Notes under the pieces: model-generated
The model's database searches: none
Seen by the model: only the letters and a program-made list of their open reading frames with translations
What the model was told of the DNA's origin: nothing
Source of the DNA: Zygnema cylindricum
Taxonomy: Eukaryota; Streptophyta; Zygnematophyceae; Zygnematales; Zygnemataceae
DNA length: 64,000 nucleotides
Assembly (NCBI GenBank): GCA_037447655.1
Contig: JBBHKE010001935.1
Span: 154,086 to 218,085, forward strand
Direction of reading: 5' to 3'
In this document: positions 1-10,300 of the stretch, one piece after another
How the letters are laid out: every line of letters begins with the position of its first letter
Position numbering within the stretch: the stretch's first letter is position 1
Translations under genes and position numbers: made by a program

Positions 1-79
1 TTTTGCTATTTTTTGAAAAGTCACGTACAATGCGTAGAAACTGGAAAAAAGGAAAAAATAGCGCGTATTGAACAACTAG
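1..79. mobile_element. Right-end fragment of Mutator-like element family
   Basis: These bases match the last ~75 bases of the element at 49954-51575 almost base for base, including the stretch ending TTGAACAACTAGG. The rest of this copy lies left of the window. Only a terminus is seen, so class assignment rests on the better copy. Confidence 0.7.
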
Positions 80-676
80 GTGTATTTGATATAATACGTA
101 CGTACTAATTCTATTAATTTAGTACGTTCGTACAAGTCCTCCTTTTGACTCGCTCGTACAAATCATACATTCAAATTCTAAGCTTGAAGAATCTTTGATG
201 ACTTTCAAGACCTTGAATAAAAGCCTACGTGGCACTATCCAAAAGAAAGCGCGTAGGCGGGAGGTTTTGTCGTTTAGTGGAACGACCTGATAGTAAAATT
301 GGTCAAAATAGTCAAAACTGGTCAAACTGGTCAAAACTGTCTCTTCCGTGTTTTTTTTCATGTGACCAAAAAGATTTTATGACCGGCAACAAAACGCTAA
401 GAAAGTTCTCAACTCTAGTAAAGATTCACGGTCAACTGTACTGCGCAGTACCATGTGAATAATTATTAGCGTGAAAAACACTAATTAAGTGACTGCTGCT
501 TTTGTCTCCTAACCACAAAATAGCGGTAGCAATACTAATGATTTTTTCTCAAGGCTACAGTACGGTACTATACATTACTTATTTTAACGTTCAAAAATCC
601 GCCACGTCACTCAAACATAAACTAGAATGGATAGCACCAATATAATCTTTAAACTAATAACAAGCACAGTACAGTA
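80..676. other. Non-coding; weak repeat-F similarity and short TGGTCAAAA tandem
   Basis: About 115-260 resembles the dispersed repeat F (compare 49740-49900: same order of CGTACAA, GAAGAATCTTT and CCTACGTG blocks). At 298-340 the word TGGTCAAAA/CTGGTCAAA repeats about four times. Short open frames here show no protein-family features. Nothing else is recognised. Confidence 0.5.
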
Positions 677-1293
677 CACCGCGAATCGTAATTAGAGTAA
701 TGAAAAAATTAGAGTAAAAAAACCAAAAAAAACAATTAGAGTAATTGACGCTAATTTATGTGATAGAGCTTTTTCAACTATGAAGTTTACTCTAATTTAT
801 TTAGTTATTCTATATTGGGTTATGTCGGCGATAATTATGTGCGCGATAATTATGAACACTAAATTACGTGGACGTACAAAATGTGTCAGTCCGGTATAAT
901 ATTGACGTCATTATGACGCTAATAATATTTGTCGCATTGAATGTCAGTTAATGTTCACACTGACGACGATGCTGTCGACGGACGAGAGTTATGCGAACGG
1001 CTTTTTTTCGATGTGATTGATATTTTTGTTTAGTGCGATTTCACGTGCGAGCGCGATTCCATTAAATCACTATTTGTACCTTTTTACTTATAAAAGTACA
1101 ATTTTGCACGGTCAGACGTCGTCCGTACTCCACACTATTTAAAAACAACCTATATTAGAATTTTTTACGCTAATTAAACCTCACCTAAATTAGAATAATG
1201 AAAAAATTAGAATCGATTACTCTATTTGATGTGATAGAGTCGAAATTTCGAGCGACCGAATAGAGTAATTTACTCTAATTACGATTCGCGGTG
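677..1293. mobile_element. MITE, family A (617 bp), TA-flanked
   Basis: Terminal inverted repeats begin CACCGCGAATCGTAATTA and are near perfect for ~25 bases; TA lies on both sides (675-676, 1294-1295). The interior is AT-rich with repeated ATTAGAGTAA words and no coding capacity. The copy at 10301-10798 is the same element in the opposite orientation with an internal deletion. A TA target suggests the Tc1/mariner group, but no transposase is present to confirm that. Confidence 0.82.
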
Positions 1294-1305
1294 TACTGTA
1301 CAGTA

Positions 1306-1519
1306 CACCCGTGTATCGCTATTAGTATATATAATTTTTACGCTACTTAAAACATCTTTATCCGTACACACGTGTCCTATTTTCAATATGAGACCGCCAA
1401 TCGAAAGCTGAGAATCTTGCCTTTCAATCGCAGCCATCGGATCTGCAATCCGACATATGTGTACGGAGAAAGACATTTTAAGTGGCGAAAAAAATATTAA
1501 CACATAGCGATACACGGTG
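1306..1519. mobile_element. MITE, family B copy 1 (214 bp), TA-flanked
   Basis: Ends are CACCCGTGTATCGCTATTA and its inverse ATAGCGATACACGGTG, flanked by TA (1304-1305, 1520-1521). The whole element is a long imperfect palindrome with CCGTACACA / TGTGTACGG sub-termini. It explains the open frame at 1279-1515, which is not a gene. It lies only 12 bases from MITE A. Confidence 0.82.
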
Positions 1520-1691
1520 TACCTTACCTGTACTGTACTGTAGTTTCCTTATATTTTTACAATACCTGAATTCACGGTCATACACTGTATCTTAGTCAAC
1601 GCGGAAAGCGCCGCTCCAATTTTTTTGTCGCCTTCCGTGACGGCGACACCACGTAAGTCACACCAATTTTCACTTCCTTATTTTGCGAAAA

Positions 1692-1700
1692 TTTATAAAA
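1692..1700 (+). promoter_or_regulatory. Putative TATA box of the cysteine-rich peptide gene
   Basis: TTTATAAAA lies 91 bases upstream of the ATG at 1792, leaving a short leader if transcription begins ~30 bases downstream. A G-box (CACGTG, 1781-1786) sits in that leader just before the ATG. Position and sequence fit a plant core promoter; no transcript evidence is available. Confidence 0.5.
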
Positions 1701-1791
1701 GACCTGCCGTCCTCAAATCATAACCAGTCTCTAAGCGAATTACCTACTTCTCCTCTGCGCCTTAACTCGCATTATAAGGACACGTGGCAAC

Positions 1792-2409
1792 ATGAAATCT
1801 CACAATCTCTTCCTCCTCTTAACACTTGTCCTCCTCCTATTAGCCTCCCTGCCAGCCAACAAGGCAGAAATTGTAAGTAAAATCTTAATTTTTTTTCAAA
1901 ACCCTAAAAACTCGCCCTAAAGACCTAAAACATTCAGAAGGCTGTTCCTTTCAGTTACAGTTTTCTTGTTTTTTTTTTTTTTTACAATAAAAGTATTTTA
2001 CTACACGCGAGGTTTTGTGATGCTTGTAATGATTGTTTTCTGGAATTTCTCGCTAGAAGTATAGTTTTATATGGCGCGCGGAAAAATAATAATTGTAAGC
2101 ATTGTTTTGTCTAATAATGTTAAGTATTGATTTTTGATCTATATAAAAAAAAAAAAACGCTTTTTTTTCCTCTTTTTTTTTTTTTTTTGTTTTTTGTTTT
2201 TTTTGTTGCAGAAACCTACGGTGGTTATCTCTTGTGGACGAAAGTGTGCGAAAAAAGTTACCGTGCCTAAAAAGACGCTTTGTTCTCTAATAAAGTACAC
2301 GTATTTTAAAAATAACAGCACGTTATTTTGTCTTTACGATTCGATTACATACCAATATTGCCAAAGTATGAGTGTTTTGTCGGTGGCGCGGGTAATTTGT
2401 ATCCCATGA
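1792..2409 (+). CDS. Two-exon secreted cysteine-rich peptide (92 aa)
   Basis: Exon 1 (1792-1872) encodes 27 residues: MKSH followed by a leucine-rich hydrophobic core and a small-residue region (ASLPANKA), a textbook signal peptide. It ends exactly at a consensus donor, GTAAGT. The 339-base intron is T-rich and closes with TTTGTTGCAG at 2211. Exon 2 (2212-2409) continues in phase 0 for 65 codons to TGA. Six cysteines lie in the mature part (residues 35, 39, 51, 67, 77, 90; spacing 3-11-15-9-12), with two overlapping N-glycosylation sequons at 61-64 and many lysines. Signal-peptide exon plus cysteine-rich exon is the usual layout of plant defensin-like and other small secreted peptides, but this spacing matches no family I can name. 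A possible donor (GTAATT) near 2390 leaves room for a further exon. Function is not known; a secreted defence or signalling peptide is inference. Confidence 0.62.
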
Positions 2410-3189
2410 AAAATATGTGCCAATTTTAAAAGTAATTAATGTGCCAATTTTAAAAAAATGTAAAAATAGTGAAAATTGAAATAGGAAAATCAAGGAGAGG
2501 AAAATTGTGAAACAAATAGAAAAAGTTTTGAAAGAAATTAGGCAATGGAGATTGCTAGACAATTTTGGGAGAGAGATGGTTTAGAGGTTAGTGTATGCAT
2601 TTTGTCGTTTTGTATTGGATTTTTGTCAAAGTAGCTGTAAGCTAATTTGAAGGAATTTTTAGAGGAATGTTCCTAGGGATTCCTTTGAGGAAGTTTTTTA
2701 GGGTTTTTTTTTTTTAGAGTTTTTTAGGATTTAATAGTTTGTTGGTGGTACAATTATACCGCTGCAACTATAAACTATAGACATTTTTCCATAGATATAC
2801 ATAACATAAAGTTTGTGAATGGATCGCGTTTTAATAAGTGATTTGTAGTAATGTTTACTCAGTTTGTAAATGTATGCGCTGCTATTTTAGTTGCGATTCA
2901 TGTGTCTTTGAAAATTTGTTAATTTGCAAGTAATTTTAATGCTATTTATGAGATGGGAGGGATGAAATTGTATGGATGAACTTTGCATGGAAATTAGCAC
3001 TAGGAGAGGGGGAGAGGGAGAGAGGGGGAGAGGGAGAGAGGGAGAGAGGGAGAGAGGTAGCCCGGATTTTAAATATATGTTTGACCTATGAATTTTCGTC
3101 CGAATGAAACTTTATTTTTTTTCAATTATAGATGTAGGTGCTCTATATATGTTATGTTTTTTTCTTTCATTATTTTTCATTTTAGGATT
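2410..3189. other. No gene seen; AT-rich DNA with a GA-rich run
   Basis: This is the 3' flank of the peptide gene. A purine run of GAGAGGG/GGGAGA units lies at about 3001-3058. Nothing coding or structural is recognised elsewhere. Confidence 0.5.
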
Positions 3190-3920
3190 CGTTATTATGA
3201 GTCCACAAGTTCGGGGATCGACATACTAAGAATCCATAAGCTTATGATTTAGTACTACAAATATACAAGCCAATGAGTTTAGATCCACAAGGTTGAAAGC
3301 TAAGAATCTACAAGCTTATGATTCAAATCTCAGAATCCACAAGCATAGGATCCAATAGGCGATATCCACAAGAATATGATCAATCACAAAGAATTTACAA
3401 GAATAGTTCTCAATATGAAGAATTCACAAGCTTATGATTCAATACTAAAGAATCCAGAAGCATAGGATTCGATACTATTCCAAACGAGCGTATAATACAA
3501 TAGTAGGATTCCACGATCTTAGTTTTCAATTTCGTAAGAACCTACAAGCTTAGGATGCAATGCTAAAAATCACTAGCTTCGAACTTTATTCTTAGAATCG
3601 ACAAGTATAGGATTCAATACTACAATGCTAAGATTTACAAGCGTAGGAATCAATACTAGGAATCCTTAAGTTTAGGATGAAAATGCTTAGAATCAACAAG
3701 CTTAGGATTCTATACTAAGAATCTACAAACGTAAGATTCAGTATACTAAGAGTCTACAATCTTAGGATTCTATCCTACCAATCTTTAGTTTAGGATCAAA
3801 ACTTAAGATTCTACTAGCTTAGGATTTGATATGCCAAGAATCCTTAAGCTGTAGATTCAATACTGCTTGGGATTAGGACCCAATACCAAGAATCTACACG
3901 TCTAGGATTGAATAATAAAG
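3190..3920. repeat. Degenerate minisatellite, AAGAATCCACAAGCTTAGGA type
   Basis: Units of roughly 30-40 bases built on AAGAATCnACAAGCTTAGGATTCAATACT recur with heavy point divergence and indels through the block. A second block of the same unit lies at 4575-4800. No coding function. Confidence 0.75.
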
Positions 3921-4574
3921 GGACTTTCCATGGACAAGATTTTGTCACACAACACTAGAATTTGGCCATCCACTAGATTCGCACGTGCGACAGGTCAATG
4001 TTGCAATAACCTTCAAAATTGGATCCAGGGAAAATCAAATGTTGGAGCCTTTTCATTGGTTGCATGGCGCATGCTGACCTATCGGAATAAATTGCCTCAT
4101 ATAAGACAAAACTTTGTCTCTGTCCCAACTGAATGAAAGCGGAAAGAGGTAGCTAATCAAAACTTGCCACGTGCTCACAAAAATCTTTAGGAGCTCAGAC
4201 GACAAAATTGACATCTCTAATTAGACAAAATTACCCATCTATCGTCTACAAAAAAAAATAAACGGTCCAGGAAAACAATTTTCACAGGCAAAGGCTATTC
4301 TGTACACCGACATCGTCCGTACACTTTTGTCGACAAAGAGCACAGATAGAGTCGTCAGGCCAAATAATTTGCCACAAAAATGGAAAAAAAAAAAAAAAAT
4401 GTGGAAATTATCTCATGTGCTTTCGTCGCCTGATTGGCCCACGTGTGAACCTCTGTCCAAAACTGGAATCAAAGTCCTTGGAGAAAAATGTTTTGCCCTA
4501 AATATTCAAATATTAAAATTCACATATTCAAATTTAAATATAAAATATTTCATAAAAGTGGATCTGGAAACTCG
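3921..4574. other. Unassigned segment between two minisatellite blocks
   Basis: This ~650-base stretch interrupts one minisatellite. It contains open frames (3930-4136, 4327-4647) without recognisable domains or splice context. It may be an insertion, but I could not define terminal repeats or a target duplication. Confidence 0.4.
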
Positions 4575-4800
4575 CCATTTTCGCCCTAAGAATCCGCAAT
4601 CTTATGATTCAACAATAAGAGTCTACAAGCTAAGAATTGAATTCTAAGAATCTACAATTTTAGGATTAAAAACCAAAAATCTCTAGCTTAGGATTCAATA
4701 CTAAGTATCCACAAACTTAGGATTCAATACAAGGAATTTACAAGCTGAGGATTTAATACTCTAAGAATCTACAAGCTTATGATTTAATAATATGATTTAA
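4575..4800. repeat. Second block of the AAGAATC-ACAAGCTTAGGA minisatellite
   Basis: The unit and orientation are the same as at 3190-3920, with AAGAATCTACAA and TTAGGATTCAATAC words recurring every 30-40 bases. Confidence 0.7.
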
Positions 4801-5341
4801 TAAAAAAGAGATAAAATTTTTAAGTTCATAGATCCATTTTTTTTTGTTTTTTTTGAGGGGATCAATAAGGAGTTTAGGATCATCAAAGGATCATTTTTAT
4901 TTTTATTTTTTTTGTCAAAAAGAATTAATAATAACAAGAAAAAGATTCAGTCAAATGAAAAAAAAAAAATGATTGATAAAAGAAAGAAAAGCAAAAAAGA
5001 TAAAAGCACCACAAAAATGGACTTTGTGCAATTATATTCACAAAAACACAAGAGTAGCAAAAAAAAATCAAAACTGAAAAAAAATACAAAATGAAACAAA
5101 TTTAACCAGTTTTGATAAAGGTAAAAATACAAAAAAAATAAAAAAAAAATAACAACAAATAGTTGTTGGAAAAAAGTACACCTTTACAAAGAAAGAAAAA
5201 AAAAATCTTAATTTTCCTATCAAGTTATGAAAAGAAAAAAGTCTCTAAACTAGAAAAGGGCATAAATGCACCAATTTTTTGGGCAAAAACAAAAAACATG
5301 TCCTTAAATTTTCATTTTTTTTCTTTCCCTTTTTCTCAATT
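4801..5341. other. A-rich low-complexity DNA, no gene supported
   Basis: Long A/T runs yield lysine-rich open frames (4912-5094, 5163-5408) that look like composition effects. It lies just 3' of the minus-strand gene that ends at 5342 and may hold its 3' UTR. Confidence 0.45.
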
Positions 5342-6669
5342 TTATAAGTCTGGTTTTTGGGTAAAAAGTGGGTTCGTCACAAAAATATTTCGGTTATTTT
5401 TTTTGTAATTTTTTGGGTAAGCTTTTGAAGAATTCATCTTTTTAACTTTTGAAGGAACCGATTTGATTTTTTTTCCCTGCCCACCCTCAAAAAAAAGAAA
5501 AAAAAATATTACAGTTGGTTTCTTAAATTCTATTTGTTTGTGAAAAGACAAACGAAAAAAAAATTGCCATAAAGAAAACCCAAAAAAAAAAGAGGAACTT
5601 TCTTTTTCGGAGAAAAACACATTAAAAAATATATATATAATAATATTAATAAAAGAAAAAATATATAAAAAAAAGGTAAAAAAAAATGGTAAAAAAAGGA
5701 AGAAACCAATACAAAACAAAACAAAAAAGAAATGAACGAATATTAAAATAGAACCAAAAAAAAAAAAAGACACAAACCTGAATTTTCTCCTTTTTACTGC
5801 GGGACATTTTTTTTTCCGAAATGAAATCCGCACGAAAAATAGGATTTTCGTAAATAAATTCGACTTCCGATTTTTTCCCTTTTTCCGAAAATTCCAATCT
5901 CCTTTTATTTCCATTTTCTTCTCTCATTCTTAATCCATTTAACTCAATTTCATCCCTTTTTTTAGAATTGATCTCATCCCTTTTTTTAAATTCATTTTCA
6001 TTCCTTTTCTTAAATTCGAATTCATCTTTATTCTTAAATTCGAATACGACTTTCTTTTTAGATTTGGTTTCATCATTATTTTTAAATTCAATTTTCCCTT
6101 CTTTCATTTCCGAAACAATGTCGGCGACTGAAAGAAGAACCCCATTTTTTTTTACGGAAGAAAAATTCGATATTTTTTCAAGGGGTATATTTTGCTCCAA
6201 TTTTATCGTCTCCGGAAATTTGGGGATATCCTGTGAGAGGGAGAGGGAGAGAGAGAGGGAGAGGGAGGAAGAGGAGAAAGAGAGAGAGAGAAAGAGAAAG
6301 AAAGGGGAAAAAGCAGAGAGAAAAAAACAATTAAAATAGCTTACAGTATGTGATGGACGTTTCTTTTAATATTCAAATTTTAAATCCTTCCTTCCTTTTG
6401 GACGCTCTTCCTTTCCCTCCTTCCCCTCTCTTCCTCCCTCTCCTCTTCTCTTTCCTCCTTTTCTTCTCCTCACATTCCCAGAACTCCCTCCACCATATAT
6501 ATATATTATGTTATTTTGTGTTTTTTTGTTTTTTAACAAACCTTTTTCCCTGTCGGTTCTTCGCGGAAATCGCCGTTTGTCGGTGTTTCCGATTCTTCCG
6601 TTTCTTTTTTCTTTCCCAAGTTCTCAATTCTTTCTGAAATGTTTTGTAATATTTCCTTCTCATTCTTTT
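5342..6669 (-). CDS. Lysine/glutamate-rich protein, three 3' exons (5' end not found)
   Basis: Three exons on the minus strand join without breaking frame. Exon a (6669-6542) follows ATATTGTAG and ends at donor GTTTGT. Exon b (6230-5778) follows a long pyrimidine tract ending CTCACAG and ends at CAG/GTTTGT. Exon c (5476-5342) follows GGGCAG and ends in TAA. The a-b and b-c junctions are both phase 0; exon a enters in phase 1, so at least one upstream exon is missing. The 237 encoded residues are strongly charged. Exon b carries tandem FEFK/EFKKRDE-like units, and exon c is lysine-rich and ends with a less basic tail. No catalytic motif, signal peptide or membrane segment is seen, and I do not recognise the family. 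A nuclear or scaffold role would be a guess. It could also be a decayed gene; no start codon is visible before the minisatellite at 6810. Confidence 0.45.
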
Positions 6670-6689
6670 CTACAATATTTTGAAAAGTA

Positions 6690-6780
6690 AGACATAGAGG
6701 AAGGGAGAGGGAGAGGAAAGGGGAGAGGCAAAAACAGGTGGGACGAGAAAGAGAGAGTGAGACAGAGAGGGAGAGATAGA
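6690..6780. repeat. GA-rich simple sequence
   Basis: The plus strand is GGGAGAGG-rich; on the minus strand this forms the pyrimidine tract before exon a of the charged-protein gene. A similar GA run (about 6236-6320) precedes exon b. Confidence 0.6.
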
Positions 6781-6809
6781 AAAAAATTAATAAACATAAT
6801 CAACGGAAA

Positions 6810-7480
6810 CTAACATCAGAAATTTGGACATAAAAAATATGGACATTGAAGATTTGGACATCGGAAATCTGGATATCAGAAACACAAACTTTGGAAATTC
6901 GCACATAAAATTTTGAGCATAAAAGATCCGGACATCAAAAATTGGAAATTAGAAATTCAAAGATCAAAAATTTGGACAACCAAACAAGAACATTAAAACT
7001 TTTGACATAAGACATTTGGACATCGGAAAATCATAAATCCGAACTTAAAAATTTTGGAAATACAGACATCAGAAGTTCGACCATCAGAAATCCGGAACTC
7101 AAAAATTCGGACATCAGAAGTTGGAAGATCTTAAATCCAAGCATCAAAATTTTGACATTAGAAATTCGGATAGTAAAAAACTCGACAAATCGGAAATTTG
7201 GACAAAAGAATTTTGAACATCATACATTAAAACATTCAGAAATTTCAGTATCATAAATTTGAACATCAGAAATTGGAACATCCGGAAGTCGGACATCAGA
7301 AATTCGGACATCGAAAATTTGACTCGGGATATTTGAACATCGGAAATTGTGACATCAGATTTTCGGACATAAGAATTTCGGACACAAAAAAGTTGAACAC
7401 AAAAAAATCGGATATAGGAAATTCGATCATCATAAATTCGGACATTAGGAACGTTGCCATTGGATATTGGAGAACCAACA
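6810..7480. repeat. Degenerate minisatellite, GGACATCAGAAATTC type
   Basis: Units of about 20-22 bases (GGACATCAGAAATTTGGACA and variants) repeat some thirty times with drift. The overlapping open frames on both strands (7144-7488, 7273-7485) are repeat translations and not genes. The unit differs from the minisatellite at 3190-4800. Confidence 0.78.
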
Positions 7481-7491
7481 TGTGACATCTA

Positions 7492-7690
7492 CACCGCTCA
7501 TCGTTATTAGTGTAAATAACACTAATTCGGTCGCGACTTTTTTTTATAAAAAATCACAAAAATGAGTTAATAACATTATTTAAGGACATGGACTTCAATT
7601 TACCAAGTCTCCTTACACTAAATTAGCATTGTTAATTCTAATTTCGCATTAACACTAACAAATCTTTAACGCTAATAACGATGAGCGGTG
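7492..7690. mobile_element. MITE, family C (199 bp), TA-flanked
   Basis: Perfect terminal inverted repeats start CACCGCTCATCGTTATTA and are bounded by TA (7490-7491, 7691-7692). The interior is non-coding with ACACTAA/TTAGTGT words. It shares the terminal consensus of families A and B. Confidence 0.85.
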
Positions 7691-7829
7691 TAGGTACACG
7701 ACAACCCAAGCTAACCAAAGCCTTACGCATTACCAAAGTATTGCCGTTGTTATCTAAACATACATACATTTGTAAACGCGAACCGAAACTACACAATGTT
7801 GTTGCATCTCAAAATCGTACGTGAAAGTA
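7691..7829. other. Spacer between two MITEs, nothing recognised
   Basis: Short unique-looking sequence with no open frame or repeat that I can support. Confidence 0.4.
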
Positions 7830-8046
7830 CATCGTGAATCGCTATTATTGTTAATGTTTGTTTTGCCACTAAAAACGTCTTTTCTCCGTACACATATTGC
7901 GGATGGTGGATCTGACGGTTACGGTCGAAAGGTAAGATTCTCATCTTTCAATTGGCGGTCCTAAATTGAGAACCGGACTAATGTGTACGGAGAAAAGATG
8001 TTTTCAGTGGCGGAAAAGTTATTAAAACTAATAGCGATACGCGGTG
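7830..8046. mobile_element. MITE, family B copy 2 (217 bp), TA-flanked
   Basis: Ends CATCGTGAATCGCTATTA and AATAGCGATACGCGGTG with TA on both sides. The internal order is as in the copies at 1306 and 9011: CTCCGTACACA, a GATCTGACGGTT centre, then TGTGTACGGAGAAA. Confidence 0.82.
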
Positions 8047-8103
8047 TAAGGACATGAATCAACCCGATTTCGCGCCCACCCGATTCCATGAGAAAATACT
8101 GGA

Positions 8104-8907
8104 CAGAGGTCGCAAACAGTCAACCGAAACCGTGACCGACCGTTAACCGACCGCCCGCTCCGGATCCGGAATGGATTCGGTTGCCAAATATTGGGGGTCG
8201 GGCGGTTACGGTCGGTTGACTCACCAAGAAAAAAAAAACGGTCAGTTAAGGTCAATCAAACAAAAAACCAAAAAAAAAGAAAAATTTGTACTTTTTTTTC
8301 CAACATTATTGTTCTTTGTACTTTTGGTATCGTGGAAGTACGTGGCATCATGATTAGCGTCGCAAATTTAACACGGTACTAACACTATTCATTTCGCGAA
8401 TCTTACAAAAAGATAATCCAACATTCATGTACTTTGTACTCTTTGGTATCGTGGAATTACGTGAAATCATGATTAGCGTCGCAAATCTGACACGATACTG
8501 TAGTAAGCTTTTTATTTGGCAAATCAAAGGGAACGCGACAAAGCGTCGCAAATCTGACACGGTAGTACACTATTTTTTTTCGCAAATCTTAGGGAACGCG
8601 ACAAAGCGTCGCAAATCTAACACAGTAGTACACTATTCATTTCGCAAATCTTAGGGAATGCGACAAATTGTAATTATTGGCTTATTCCGTTGTACATTGA
8701 TTAATTTTGTACTTTTACGGTTACGGGCGGGCACGGTTAGTCGCGAAAAATTAAAATTTGGTTATTTTTTTTTTCGTAAACGACGGTCGATTTACGTTTA
8801 ACAATTTTGGAGCTTGACAAAACTCGGTCGGGCGTCGGTTACTCAGATTTTGAAAAAAAAAAACGGTCAGTTTCGGGTATGATTTTTTTTGACTTTTGCG
8901 ACCTCTG
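8104..8907. mobile_element. Non-autonomous hAT transposon (804 bp) with 8-bp target duplication
   Basis: The element starts CAGAGGTCGCAAA and ends TTTGCGACCTCTG. It is flanked by perfect 8-bp direct repeats ATACTGGA (8096-8103 and 8908-8915). Terminal repeats of this form and an 8-bp duplication are diagnostic of hAT elements. There is no transposase frame. Inside are tandem ~62-base units around 8530-8665 (GGGAACGCGACAAAGCGTCG core), and GACCGACCGTTAACC-type subterminal words. A damaged relative lies at 11547-12193. Confidence 0.88.
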
Positions 8908-9010
8908 ATACTGGAATAGTGCAACCCATTTGACACGGCGCCCAAAATATGCGCCGACAAAGTACCACACGTCATAAGAAAGAACCACTACGAACCACCA
9001 CAAACCACAA

Positions 9011-9228
9011 CACCGCGAATCGTTATTACCGTCAAGGTTTTTTTTCGCCACTCAATACATCCTTTCTCCGTACAACATTGTCATATTGTAGATCTGACGG
9101 TTGCGATTGAAATGTAACATTATCAGCTTTCGATTGGCGGTCTCAAATTGAAAATCCCGCAAGTGTGTACGGAGAAAAGATGTTTTAAGTGGCAAAAAAA
9201 ACCTTTACGCTCATAACGATTCGCGGGT
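9011..9228. mobile_element. MITE, family B copy 3 (~218 bp)
   Basis: Starts CACCGCGAATCGTTATTA and ends ATAACGATTCGCGG. The interior matches the other B copies (CTCCGTACA / TGTGTACGGAGAAAAGATG). The flanking TA is eroded on the left, so the copy is older or mutated at the edge. Confidence 0.75.
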
Positions 9229-9768
9229 ATACAACTCAACCCGTACAGTAGTCTATGCAAAATTTACACCCGAAAAAATACAGAATTGGACGTGAATTAC
9301 AATGAAACGAAGTGCGCGACATGACGCACTACCAAATTGACATTACCATAGACAATGGCGTACACATTGCACTACCTAACATGGAGTTGGAGGGTGGGTA
9401 AAAAAGATGAAGAGTAAAGACGACGGTGGTTAAAGGGACAGGAAGAGAGGGAGACCACGGGACAAGGAATGAAAGGGGAGGAGAGTCAAAGCAAAAAGGT
9501 ATAGGTAGAATGGGGGAGAGGGATAGGGGAAGGGGGGGGAACAATGTGAAGTCGGAGACCAAGCGGGGATGGAAAAAAGTGCGAGGAGAGAGGTAGAGAT
9601 AGAAAGTGGAAGGGTTCTTATCGAGGCAATGCCGTCATCATGACGTCAATATAACGCAAACATGACGTCAGCGTGTCAAGAGCACGAAAATCCGATCGAA
9701 GAAGTGAAGCTCGTAAACTAAAAGAATTTTCAGTGCAAAATCCAATGGTAAGGAGGCATGCATATTCA
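9229..9768. other. No gene seen; purine-rich stretch and two TGACGTCA palindromes
   Basis: About 9380-9600 is strongly purine-rich on the plus strand. TGACGTCA, the core bound by many plant bZIP factors, occurs at 9641-9648 and 9663-9670, but with no gene next to it inside the contig. Confidence 0.4.
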
Positions 9769-9778
9769 NNNNNNNNNN
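9769..9778. other. Assembly gap (10 N)
   Basis: Ten undetermined bases. Linkage of the two sides depends on the assembly. Confidence 0.99.
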
Positions 9779-10300
9779 GTGATGCGCCAAACAATTTTGC
9801 ATCAATGTACTATTACCGGATATAATTTAGTAATAAACATGAAAAAATGAATATTTTCATGTTAAAACGTGCCAGCCTGCAGCAGGCATAAGGTGTGATA
9901 AATTTTGCTTATATATAATCTTAATTTTCGCGATTAATTTGGAATGGAATTTAACGTAATACTTTTTTAATCTTAGTAAATGAGATAAACTACACTATCT
10001 CAGCTTTTAAAGCTCGCTGGCTTAATCTCATTAAATGAGATTAATGCTAAGCGCCACATCAGAGGAGTGCCTCCTCTAGTTGGTTAGTAGCCTGCACATT
10101 TTACAAATACGCACCTTTCAAGTGCATGTCACGGCACATTATTCAACAAACTTTTTGTGGTGGTTTTTCGTCGGACCATATTCTCGACTGTCCAAAGGCG
10201 CGAGGAAAATGTCCAAAGCCGCGCGGCTCGTACGTGAACTTTCCACGCATAAACATTTTACACGTCCGATGATTGGTTGATCTCCTCCGTGAGGAGACTA
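9779..10300. other. Unassigned DNA with several short palindromes
   Basis: Perfect or near-perfect palindromes occur at 10022-10042 (TAATCTCATTAAATGAGATTA region), 10055-10077 (GAGGAGTGCCTCCTC) and 10281-10297 (CTCCTCCGTGAGGAG). The last two bracket ~210 bases and could be the ends of a small element; no target duplication was found. Confidence 0.4.

Noticed and set aside
1279-1515. 78-codon minus-strand open frame
   Set aside because: It lies inside the palindromic MITE B copy 1, and its residues simply follow the transposon ends.
4912-5408. Lysine-rich open frames in A-rich DNA
   Set aside because: Explained by runs of A; no splice or start context and no domain.
7144-7488. 114-codon frame with repeating FLMSEF-type residues
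   Set aside because: Translation of the 20-22-base minisatellite; the opposite strand is equally open.
10055-10077. Rho-independent terminator hairpin
   Set aside because: GAGGAG...CTCCTC folds well, but there is no gene upstream and the genome is eukaryotic.
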